Shown here: positions 1 to 5,708 of the stretch, piece after piece
Layout: each line of letters begins with the position of its first letter
How positions within the stretch are numbered: position 1 is the first letter of the stretch
NCBI GenBank assembly: GCA_022615295.1
Contig: JAKEHF010000014.1
Coordinates: 1-9,677 of the forward strand
From: Actinomycetota bacterium
GTDB lineage: Bacteria > Actinomycetota > Acidimicrobiia > Spongiisociales > ZC4RG35
Reading direction: 5' to 3'
Length of the DNA stretch: 9,677 nucleotides
Translations under genes and position numbers: made by a program
The notes under the pieces: generated by a model
Seen by the model: only the letters and a program-made list of their open reading frames with translations
Database searches by the model: none
Told to the model about the DNA's origin: nothing

Positions 1-1
1 G

Positions 2-1540
2 ATCCAGGACAAGCTCGCCGAGGCCGCACCGAAGCGTGAGGCGATCATCGAGAAGATGGTCACCGAGGTGTCGGGGATCCTCGCCGACGCCGGGATCGAG
101 GCCGAGGTCACGGGGAGACCGAAGCACCAGTACTCGATCTATCGGAAGATGATGGAGCAGAACCGTCCCTTCGAGGACATCCACGACCTCATAGGGATTC
201 GCATCGTGACCCAGACGACCCGTGACTGCTATGCCGCCCTCGGTCTGGTCCACAGCCACTGGGTGCCGGTCACCGGCCGGTTCAAGGACTTCATCGCCAT
301 GCCCAAGATCAATCTGTATCAGTCGCTCCACACCACGGTCATCGGGCCCGATGGAAAGCCGATCGAGGTGCAGATCCGGACCAAGGAGATGCATCACCGC
401 GCCGAGGCAGGGATCGCCGCGCATTGGCGCTACAAGGAGGGTGACGTAGGGAGCGTCGCGGCCATGGACGTCGACTCCCTCGACGAGGACCCCGAGGAGT
501 TCCTGGCCAACCTCAAGCTGGACCTCTACCGGGACGAGGTCTTCATCCTCACACCGGGTGGAGACGTCAAGGATCTGCCACGTGGGTCGACTGCCGTCGA
601 CTTCGCCTACACGGTGCACACCGAGGTCGGGCATCGCTGTGTCGGCGCCAGAGTCAACGGGCGGCTGGTTCCGTTGTCCACCCGTCTCGAGTCGGGGGAC
701 ATAGTCGAGATCCTCACCTCAAAGTCCCCCGACGCCGGCCCCAGCCGGGACTGGCTGAGCTTCGTCCGCACCGGCAGGGCGAAGTCGAAGATCAAGCAGT
801 GGTTCCAGAAGGAGCGGCGCGACCAGGCGGTGTCCGAGGGCAAGGAGATGGTCCAGACCCTGTTCAAGCGGGAGGCCCCGGACCTCAGCGCGGCAGAGCG
901 TGATTCCCACCTCGAGGCGATCGCCGTCGAGCTCGGTCTCAAGGACCTCGAGACGCTGGTGGCGGCGCTGGGCGAGGGGAATGTCTCGTTGGAGAGCCTC
1001 TCCACCAGATTGACGCGACGGCTCACCCCCGACACGGGTGACGCCCTCTTCAGACCACCACGTCGCCGCCGGCCCTCCGAGGCACAGGTCGTCGTCGAGG
1101 GCCAGGATGACATGCTGGTCCAGCTGGCGAGGTGTTGCTCACCGGTCCCCGGCGACCAGATAGTGGGCTATGTGACGGTGGGGCGTGGGGTCTCGGTGCA
1201 TCGCGCCGACTGCACCAACGTGTCGTCACTCTCGGGCCGCCGGGAGCGATCGGTCGAGGTGACCTGGCCGGGTGGCGGACCCGGGGCCTTCGTGGTCTGG
1301 ATACAGGTGGAGGCGCTCGATCGGACCCGGCTCCTCCGTGACGTGACCCAGGTGGTGTCCGACACCGGGGCCAACATCACCGCCTCCTCCACAGCCGTGG
1401 GCGAGGGGAGGGTGGCCGTGCTCAAGTACGAGGTGGAGCTGTCCGATCCGAGTCAGCTCCCCCGTCTTCTCGCCGACATCCGCGGGGTCGACGGCGTGTT
1501 CGCCGCCTTCCGTCTCGCCAACGACCCGTCGGCGTCGTGA
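2..1540 (+). CDS. rel: Bifunctional-type (p)ppGpp synthetase/hydrolase Rel, C-terminal part (5' end outside window)
   Basis: Rel makes and degrades the alarmone (p)ppGpp on and off the ribosome. The reading frame is open to the left edge, so the ATG at 56 is internal; the N-terminal HD hydrolase domain lies outside the window. The visible 512 residues (counted from base 2) hold most of the synthetase domain (about 35-145), with HDLIGIRIV (likely catalytic Asp62) and EVQIRT (Glu122). RFKD at 93-96 is the RXKD motif of bifunctional Rel/SpoT, not the EXDD of synthetase-only RelA. A TGS domain follows at about 180-239 (DEVFILTPGGDV), then a helical linker, then the conserved-cysteine zinc-finger domain with Cys378-Cys379, His400 and Cys404 in RCCSPVPGD...VHRADC. 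A C-terminal ACT domain spans about 432-503. All regulatory domains look intact. The stop overlaps the next gene's GTG start (GTGA), suggesting co-translation. The family call is very secure; activity of the unseen hydrolase domain is inferred from the motif only. Confidence 0.97.
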   Translation: MQDKLAEAAPKREAIIEKMVTEVSGILADAGIEAEVTGRPKHQYSIYRKMMEQNRPFEDIHDLIGIRIVTQTTRDCYAALGLVHSHWVPVTGRFKDFIAMPKINLYQSLHTTVIGPDGKPIEVQIRTKEMHHRAEAGIAAHWRYKEGDVGSVAAMDVDSLDEDPEEFLANLKLDLYRDEVFILTPGGDVKDLPRGSTAVDFAYTVHTEVGHRCVGARVNGRLVPLSTRLESGDIVEILTSKSPDAGPSRDWLSFVRTGRAKSKIKQWFQKERRDQAVSEGKEMVQTLFKREAPDLSAAERDSHLEAIAVELGLKDLETLVAALGEGNVSLESLSTRLTRRLTPDTGDALFRPPRRRRPSEAQVVVEGQDDMLVQLARCCSPVPGDQIVGYVTVGRGVSVHRADCTNVSSLSGRRERSVEVTWPGGGPGAFVVWIQVEALDRTRLLRDVTQVVSDTGANITASSTAVGEGRVAVLKYEVELSDPSQLPRLLADIRGVDGVFAAFRLANDPSAS

Positions 1541-2178
1541 TCATCGAGGGGATTCCGTCCTGGGTGACGGCCACCAACTGCTGGGTGGTGTCCGACGAGT
1601 CACGGGCGGTTCTCGTCGACGTCCCGCCCGAGCCGGCGGTGATAGGGGATCACCTTGCCCGGCGCGGCCTGACCGTCGTCGCCATCTACTTGACGCACGG
1701 CCACATCGACCACACGGGTGGGGCGGGGGTGACGGCCACGCGTACCGGAGCAGTCACCTATGCCCACCCGGACGACGACTTCCTCACCCTTCACCCCATC
1801 GAGCAACTCCGCAGCATGTTCGGCATGGTCCCCCCCGGGGACTACGCACCACCTCAGACGATCCACGATCTGAGCGACGGCGACAAGCTCGACCACAACG
1901 GGATCGTCTTCGAGGTGCGGCACACCCCTGGCCACACCCCGGGTCATTGCTGCTTCTACGTCCCAGGTGATGGTGTGCTCTTCTCGGGAGATCAGCTCTT
2001 CGCCGGGAGCGTGGGCCGCACCGATCTCCCTGGGGGCGACTGGGGCAGTCTGGTCACGTCGATGAGGGAGAGGGTGATGACCCTCGACGACGAGGTCAGA
2101 GTGCTGCCCGGCCACGGGCCGGAGACCACAGTGGGCAGGGAGAGACGAACCAATCCCTTCCGTGGCGAATGGGCCTGA
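1537..2178 (+). CDS. MBL-fold metallo-hydrolase, glyoxalase II-like
   Basis: This is a 213-residue cytoplasmic metallo-beta-lactamase-fold hydrolase with no signal peptide. The zinc site is complete: THGHIDH gives His54, His56, Asp58 and His59; HTPGHTPGH gives His133; SGDQLF gives bridging Asp152; and LPGHGPET gives His193. The FSGDQLFAGSVGRTDLPGGD segment is typical of the compact glyoxalase II-like (YcbL-type) subgroup, whose members hydrolyse thioesters such as S-D-lactoylglutathione. Actinobacteria usually lack glutathione, so another thiol ester may be the substrate; that is inference. It lacks the C-terminal substrate-binding domain of classical glyoxalase II and has the length normal for the short form. 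The GTG start at 1537 overlaps the rel stop by four bases and has no good Shine-Dalgarno, so translation is probably coupled to rel. A homologue sits next to hisS and relA in mycobacteria (from memory). The fold is certain, the substrate unknown. Confidence 0.93.
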   Translation: MIIEGIPSWVTATNCWVVSDESRAVLVDVPPEPAVIGDHLARRGLTVVAIYLTHGHIDHTGGAGVTATRTGAVTYAHPDDDFLTLHPIEQLRSMFGMVPPGDYAPPQTIHDLSDGDKLDHNGIVFEVRHTPGHTPGHCCFYVPGDGVLFSGDQLFAGSVGRTDLPGGDWGSLVTSMRERVMTLDDEVRVLPGHGPETTVGRERRTNPFRGEWA

Positions 2179-2180
2179 GG

Positions 2181-2666
2181 TCACTCGACGCGGCGGGCGC
2201 CAACACCGAGAAACAGGGCCTCTGAGGGGACGTTCCCCTCGGCTATGAAGGCATGGGCCTTGGAGCTGCCCGATTCGGACAGCACACGAAGACAGGTTCG
2301 CAGCATCAGTGTCGCCAGGCCCTTGTTCTTGTGCTCGGGCCGGGTCATCACGTAGCCGATCAGAGGCTCGCCGCCCCACTCGGAGACGAGGACCGCCCCG
2401 ACCATCGACCCGTCGAGATGGGCCACCCGGGACATGTCGAGGAGCGGGGAGCCGGTGAGATACTGGCTCACCTCCCGCCGAGCATCGTCGATGGTCTCGT
2501 CGTCGTAGTCGATCGTCCCCGCATACGCCTCGAGCATCAGCGTCGAGAGGGCTTCGAGGTCGTCGAGATGGGGGGCTCGGAGTATGACCGGATCCTCGAG
2601 GATGGGGTCGGCCCCGGTAAGCACGTCGAGGTCGACGACGTAACGGTGTCTGGTAACTGCCGTCAC
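2181..2666 (-). CDS. GNAT-family N-acetyltransferase
   Basis: This 161-residue protein probably transfers an acetyl group from acetyl-CoA to an unknown amine. The acetyl-CoA binding motif A is visible as VMTRPEHKNKGLATLML (about 106-122), with K113-N-K-G116-L-A118 in place of the usual Q/R-x-x-G-x-G/A. It is preceded by a beta-strand pair (VAHLDGSMVGAVLVSEW, 81-97). It ends with the family's NxxxxxLFxxxGA-type segment (NVPSEALFLGVGARRVE), so the protein looks complete. The start is GTG at 2666; a TAGCTT hexamer lies nine bases upstream, which supports this start if the mRNA is leaderless. About 25 residues precede the first core strand (PVILRAPHLDDLEAL), so a slightly shorter protein is possible. 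It is transcribed away from hisS and converges on the metallo-hydrolase with a 2-base gap. The substrate cannot be told from the sequence. Confidence 0.85.
   Translation of the reverse strand: MTAVTRHRYVVDLDVLTGADPILEDPVILRAPHLDDLEALSTLMLEAYAGTIDYDDETIDDARREVSQYLTGSPLLDMSRVAHLDGSMVGAVLVSEWGGEPLIGYVMTRPEHKNKGLATLMLRTCLRVLSESGSSKAHAFIAEGNVPSEALFLGVGARRVE
2224..2240. terminator. Perfect 7-base-pair hairpin 46 bases past the metallo-hydrolase stop, possible terminator
   Basis: GAGGGGA (2224-2230) and TCCCCTC (2234-2240) form an exact inverted repeat with a 3-base loop. It lies within the 3' part of the convergent GNAT gene, just downstream of the rel/metallo-hydrolase unit. There is no gap between the convergent genes for a separate terminator, so one must lie inside a gene. 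No T-run follows on the plus strand, so this is only a candidate. Confidence 0.22.
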
Positions 2667-2675
2667 CCGTCCCGC

Positions 2676-2681
2676 AAGCTA
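2676..2681 (-). promoter_or_regulatory. Predicted -10 box (TAGCTT) of the GNAT gene, leaderless geometry
   Basis: On the minus strand TAGCTT matches the actinobacterial TANNNT -10 consensus. Nine bases separate it from the GTG start at 2666. Taking the last T as position -7 puts transcription start near 2669, giving a leader of about three bases or none. No recognisable -35 box is present, which is common for such promoters. Confidence 0.5.
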
Positions 2682-2692
2682 GCCGAGTCGCA

Positions 2693-2710
2693 GCCGCGGT
2701 GCATCGCGGC
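2693..2710. repeat. 18-base dyad between divergent -10 boxes, candidate operator
   Basis: The arms GCCGCG (2693-2698) and CGCGGC (2705-2710) are exact inverted repeats, and the centre GTGCAT contains the palindrome TGCA, so only one base pair in the dyad is mismatched. Its centre lies about 33-37 bases upstream of both predicted transcription starts, covering the -35 region of each promoter. A regulator bound here could affect both genes. No known operator is recognised, and GC-rich DNA gives such dyads by chance fairly often. Confidence 0.35.
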
Positions 2711-2725
2711 CAAAGGGCCGGGGCC

Positions 2726-2731
2726 TAACCT
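2726..2731 (+). promoter_or_regulatory. Predicted -10 box (TAACCT) of hisS, leaderless geometry
   Basis: TAACCT matches TANNNT and is followed by nine bases and then the hisS ATG at 2741. Transcription would start near 2738-2741, so the mRNA would have essentially no leader, in keeping with the absence of a Shine-Dalgarno. The hexamer is flanked exactly by an inverted repeat, GGGCC (2721-2725) and GGCCC (2732-2736). No clear -35 box is seen. Confidence 0.55.
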
Positions 2732-2740
2732 GGCCCGCTG

Positions 2741-3958
2741 ATGAGCTTTCGACCCCCCAAGGGCACCGATGACCTTCTCGCGCCCCGATCCCAGTCATGG
2801 CGGGAGGCCCTCGGTCTCTGGGAGGACTGGTCGGCTCGTTATGGCTACCCCCTGGTGATGACGCCGGTGCTCGAGGCGACGGAGCTTTTCGAACGCGGGG
2901 TGGGGGAGACCACCGAGGTGGTGACCAAGCAGATGTTCACCTTCACCGACCGTGGCGGGCGCTCCATGACGCTTCGACCGGAGGGGACCGCTGGCGTGGT
3001 CCGGGCGTTCCTCGCCTCCGGTGGGCAAGGACCCTGGAAGGGGGCATACTCCGGGCCGTTCTTCCGATACGAGCAGCCCCAGGGGGGGAGACGTCGTCAG
3101 TTCTGGCAGCTCGGGGTGGAGTATCTCAACGTGGAGTCACCGGTGGCCGACGCCGAGGTCATCGAACTGGGCTACCGGTACCTGGAGACGGTCGGGGTCG
3201 CCGACCTGGAGCTGGTGGTCAACACCCTGGGTGACCCATCATGCAGACCTGCCTACGTAGAGGCGCTTCGCCGTTATCTCGACGAGCGGCGTCAGCTGCT
3301 CAGCCCCGAATCGGCCCGTCTCATCGAGCTGAACCCTCTCCGGGTCCTCGACTCGAAGACCGACCGCCCCCATCTCGACGACCCCCCGCGTATGACCGAC
3401 TTCCTCTGCGAGCCTTGCGCCCGGCACTACGACGGGGTCAAGCACCTGCTCGACACCCTCGAGATCACCTACACCGAGGACCTCAGCCTCGTCAGGGGGC
3501 TCGACTACTACACGCGGACAGCCTTCGAGTATGTCGGCCGGGGTCTGGCGACGGCCCAGAACGCCCTGGGTGGCGGGGGCCGGTACGACGGCCTGTCCGA
3601 GCTGCTCGGGGGGCCGCCGACACCGGGTGTCGGGTTCGCACTGGGTCTCGACCGCATCATCCTGTCGGCGGGCAAGGAACCCGGGTCGCACCTCGACGCC
3701 TACCTGGTGTACGAGACCGACGTCACCGAAGCCGTTGTCGTCGCTTCCCGGCTGAGGCGGACGGGCACACGTGTCGACTTCGATGGCGAGGGCCGACCCG
3801 TGGAGGCCCAGTTCAGGATGGCGGCCCGCTTGGATGTCCCCGTCGTACTCGTCTACCGAGGCAGCGACCTCCCCGTCGAGGCCAGGGCGTCCGGTGTCAG
3901 TCACGAGATGGGTCTCGATGAGGTTCCCGAGTGGGTGAGAAGAAGCCGTGATACGTAG
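2741..3958 (+). CDS. hisS: Histidyl-tRNA synthetase
   Basis: HisRS, a homodimeric class II enzyme of the cytoplasm, attaches histidine to tRNA(His) using ATP. The 405 residues are slightly shorter than the usual ~420. Visible in order: the N-terminal PPKGTDDLL segment; TLRPEGT (77-83, with Glu81); motif 2 FRYEQPQGGRRRQFWQLGVE with Arg109; the HisA-type motif VRGLDYY (251-257) holding the catalytic Arg252; LGGGGRYDGL (276-285); and motif 3 GFALGLDR with Arg305. The C-terminal anticodon-binding domain covers about 317-405 and seems somewhat compact at its end. The ATG at 2741 is well placed for the family and lies nine bases after a TAACCT box; no Shine-Dalgarno precedes it. The 3' end overlaps aspS by 11 bases in another frame, an arrangement common for hisS-aspS pairs, so the two are likely co-transcribed. 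Confidence 0.98.
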   Translation: MSFRPPKGTDDLLAPRSQSWREALGLWEDWSARYGYPLVMTPVLEATELFERGVGETTEVVTKQMFTFTDRGGRSMTLRPEGTAGVVRAFLASGGQGPWKGAYSGPFFRYEQPQGGRRRQFWQLGVEYLNVESPVADAEVIELGYRYLETVGVADLELVVNTLGDPSCRPAYVEALRRYLDERRQLLSPESARLIELNPLRVLDSKTDRPHLDDPPRMTDFLCEPCARHYDGVKHLLDTLEITYTEDLSLVRGLDYYTRTAFEYVGRGLATAQNALGGGGRYDGLSELLGGPPTPGVGFALGLDRIILSAGKEPGSHLDAYLVYETDVTEAVVVASRLRRTGTRVDFDGEGRPVEAQFRMAARLDVPVVLVYRGSDLPVEARASGVSHEMGLDEVPEWVRRSRDT

Positions 3959-5708
3959 CCACACAGCCGGCAGGCTCGGGTTGGACGACATCGGCAGCAC
4001 GGTCACGTTGGCCGGTTGGGTGCAGCGCCGGCGTGACCATGGGGGCATCACCTTCTTCGATCTGAGGGACGCCACCGGTTTGGTGCAGGTGGTGGCCGAT
4101 CCGGCGCTGCACCCCGAGACGGCGCGTCTGAGAATGGAGTTCTGTGTGGCGGTTGAGGGCGAGGTGACCGCTCGCCCGCCGGGGACCGAGAACCCCGATC
4201 TGACCACTGGCTCCGTCGAGGTGACGGCATCACGGGTGATGATCCTCTCGGAGGCGAAGACCCCGCCGTTCCTCATCGAAGACCGGGTCGATGTGGAGGA
4301 GACGACCCGTCTCAAGTATCGCTATCTCGATCTGAGACGGCCCCGGATGACGGCCAACCTGCGGGCGAGATCGCGGGCCGCCACGGCGATCAGGCGAACC
4401 CTCGACGCATTGGGATTCCTCGAGGTGGAGACCCCGACACTGATCAACTCGACCCCGGAAGGGGCCCGCGACATGCTCGTACCCAGCCGTCTGCGTCAGG
4501 GAGAGTTCTACGCCCTGCCCCAGTCGCCGCAGCTCTTCAAGCAGCTCCTCATGATCGGGGGTGTCGAGCGCTATTACCAGATCGCCCGCTGCTACCGGGA
4601 CGAGGATTTCCGCGCCGACCGGCAGCTCGAGTTCACCCAGCTCGATCTGGAGGGCTCGTTCTGGGAGAGGGACGACGTCCTGGAGACGATCGAGAAGGTG
4701 CTGTCCGCCGTGGTGGCAGAGCTGAGAGGGGTAGTCGTGGAGACCCCCTTCCCCAGACTCACCTGGAGGGAGGCCATGGAGCGGTTCGGCACCGACAAAC
4801 CGGACCTTCGTTTCGGCATGGAGATCCGTGATCTCTCCGAGGTGGTGGCAGGCTCGGGGTTCACGGTCTTCCGCGACGTCCTGGACGGCGGGGGCGTCGT
4901 GAGGGGGATCAATACCGGCGGGCGGGAGTGGACACGGTCCATGGCCGACGCCGCCACCGAGAAGGCGAAGGCCCTCGGGGCCCGTGGTCTGGTCTGGATG
5001 GTGGTCGAGGAGAGCGGGTCGGTCCGCTCACCGGCGGCCAAGTTCCTCAGCGAGGCGGAGATGGCCGGGATCAAGACGGCACTTGGAGCCGGGACCGGCG
5101 ATGTGCTGCTCATCGTGGCCGACGGGTGGCGTGTCGCGGTCGAGACCCTGGGCGCCCTCCGTATCGAGCTCGGTCGGCCGGGCGGCCATGAGACGCTCAG
5201 CTTCCTCTGGGTGGTCGACTTCCCCCTCTTCGAGGAGGCAGAAGACGGCTCCATCACCTTCTCCCACCACCCGTTCACAGCACCGGAGTCGATCGAGGTG
5301 ATGAGGGGAGACCCGGCGTCGGCGGTGGCCAGGGCCTACGACGCCGTGCTCAACGGTGTCGAGCTGGGGAGCGGATCCATCCGGATCCACGACCCCGTCG
5401 TCCAGCGTCAGGTCTTCGAGATCCTCGGAATCGACGCCGCCACAGCAGAGCGCCGGTTTGGGTGGTTTCTCGAGGCATTGGAGTACGGAACGCCGCCCCA
5501 CGGTGGCTTCGCCTTCGGGATCGACCGACTCGTGATGGTGTTGCAGAACGAGGGGTCGATACGTGAGGTGATCCCCTTCCCGAAGACCCAGACCGGATCC
5601 GACCCCATGACCGGGGCTCCGACCTGGGTCTCGGAGGGCCAACTCGCCGACCTGGGCATTGCCCTGGCCCCCGAGGCCCTGGCGCGACGAGATCAAGACG
5701 ATGGCTGA
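3948..5708 (+). CDS. aspS: Aspartyl-tRNA synthetase, predicted non-discriminating (Asp/Asn) type
   Basis: This bacterial-type class IIb AspRS has 586 residues, the normal length. An N-terminal OB-fold anticodon-binding domain (1-~105) contains LAGWVQRRRDHGG. The catalytic core has QSPQLFKQLL (192-201), motif 2 RCYRDEDFRADRQLEFTQLD (214-233, with Arg217) and motif 3 GFAFGIDRLVMVL (Arg527). A bacterial GAD insertion domain lies at about 290-415. His31 in DHGG and Gly79 in the ARPPGTENPD loop match residues tied, in Pseudomonas aeruginosa AspRS, to acceptance of tRNA(Asn); discriminating enzymes have Leu and Lys-like residues there. It probably makes Asp-tRNA(Asp) and also Asp-tRNA(Asn) for GatCAB amidation; that is inferred from two residues. 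The GTG start at 3948 lies inside hisS and gives the family-typical MIRSHTAGRL start. A purine-rich GAGAAGAAG just upstream may help initiation. The stop overlaps the serine hydrolase start by eight bases. Confidence 0.98.
   Translation: MIRSHTAGRLGLDDIGSTVTLAGWVQRRRDHGGITFFDLRDATGLVQVVADPALHPETARLRMEFCVAVEGEVTARPPGTENPDLTTGSVEVTASRVMILSEAKTPPFLIEDRVDVEETTRLKYRYLDLRRPRMTANLRARSRAATAIRRTLDALGFLEVETPTLINSTPEGARDMLVPSRLRQGEFYALPQSPQLFKQLLMIGGVERYYQIARCYRDEDFRADRQLEFTQLDLEGSFWERDDVLETIEKVLSAVVAELRGVVVETPFPRLTWREAMERFGTDKPDLRFGMEIRDLSEVVAGSGFTVFRDVLDGGGVVRGINTGGREWTRSMADAATEKAKALGARGLVWMVVEESGSVRSPAAKFLSEAEMAGIKTALGAGTGDVLLIVADGWRVAVETLGALRIELGRPGGHETLSFLWVVDFPLFEEAEDGSITFSHHPFTAPESIEVMRGDPASAVARAYDAVLNGVELGSGSIRIHDPVVQRQVFEILGIDAATAERRFGWFLEALEYGTPPHGGFAFGIDRLVMVLQNEGSIREVIPFPKTQTGSDPMTGAPTWVSEGQLADLGIALAPEALARRDQDDG

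Larger units (their letters stand above)
2667..2740. promoter_or_regulatory. Divergent GNAT/hisS control region
   Basis: This 74-base spacer separates two divergent genes and must hold both promoters. It contains a -10-like hexamer for each direction (TAGCTT on the minus strand, TAACCT on the plus strand), an 18-base dyad between them, and a smaller inverted repeat around the hisS -10. No convincing Shine-Dalgarno precedes hisS; the minus-strand GCGGGACGG before the GNAT start is at best a weak one. The spacer is too short for a T-box leader, and I see no T-box sequence. Confidence 0.7.

Noticed and set aside
56..58. ATG at 56 as the true start of rel
   Set aside because: The frame is open to the left edge and the encoded residues are already inside the synthetase domain, so this is an internal methionine.
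1828..1841. GTCCCC-CC-GGGGAC inverted repeat within the metallo-hydrolase gene
   Set aside because: It encodes the Val-Pro-Pro-Gly-Asp stretch, lies mid-gene, and is easily produced by GC-rich codons.
1600..2379. 259-residue minus-strand open frame opposite the metallo-hydrolase
   Set aside because: The plus strand encodes a complete zinc-site hydrolase; the minus frame lacks motifs.
2667..2740. T-box riboswitch upstream of hisS
   Set aside because: The spacer is only 74 bases, with no T-box sequence, specifier stem or terminator, and the promoter signal leaves no leader RNA.
2253..2741. 162-residue plus-strand open frame opposite the GNAT gene
   Set aside because: The minus-strand product has a clear acetyl-CoA binding motif; the plus frame has none and runs into the hisS promoter and start.
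3239..4315. 358-residue open frame on the minus strand opposite hisS and aspS
   Set aside because: It runs antisense to two clearly recognised synthetases, crosses their junction and shows no family motif. Long antisense frames are common in GC-rich DNA.
5659..5700. TTG start at 5659 for the serine hydrolase
   Set aside because: The 14 extra residues overlap the aspS end, look like out-of-frame translation, and push the basic N-terminus and membrane helix inward; the ATG at 5701 gives a normal anchor.
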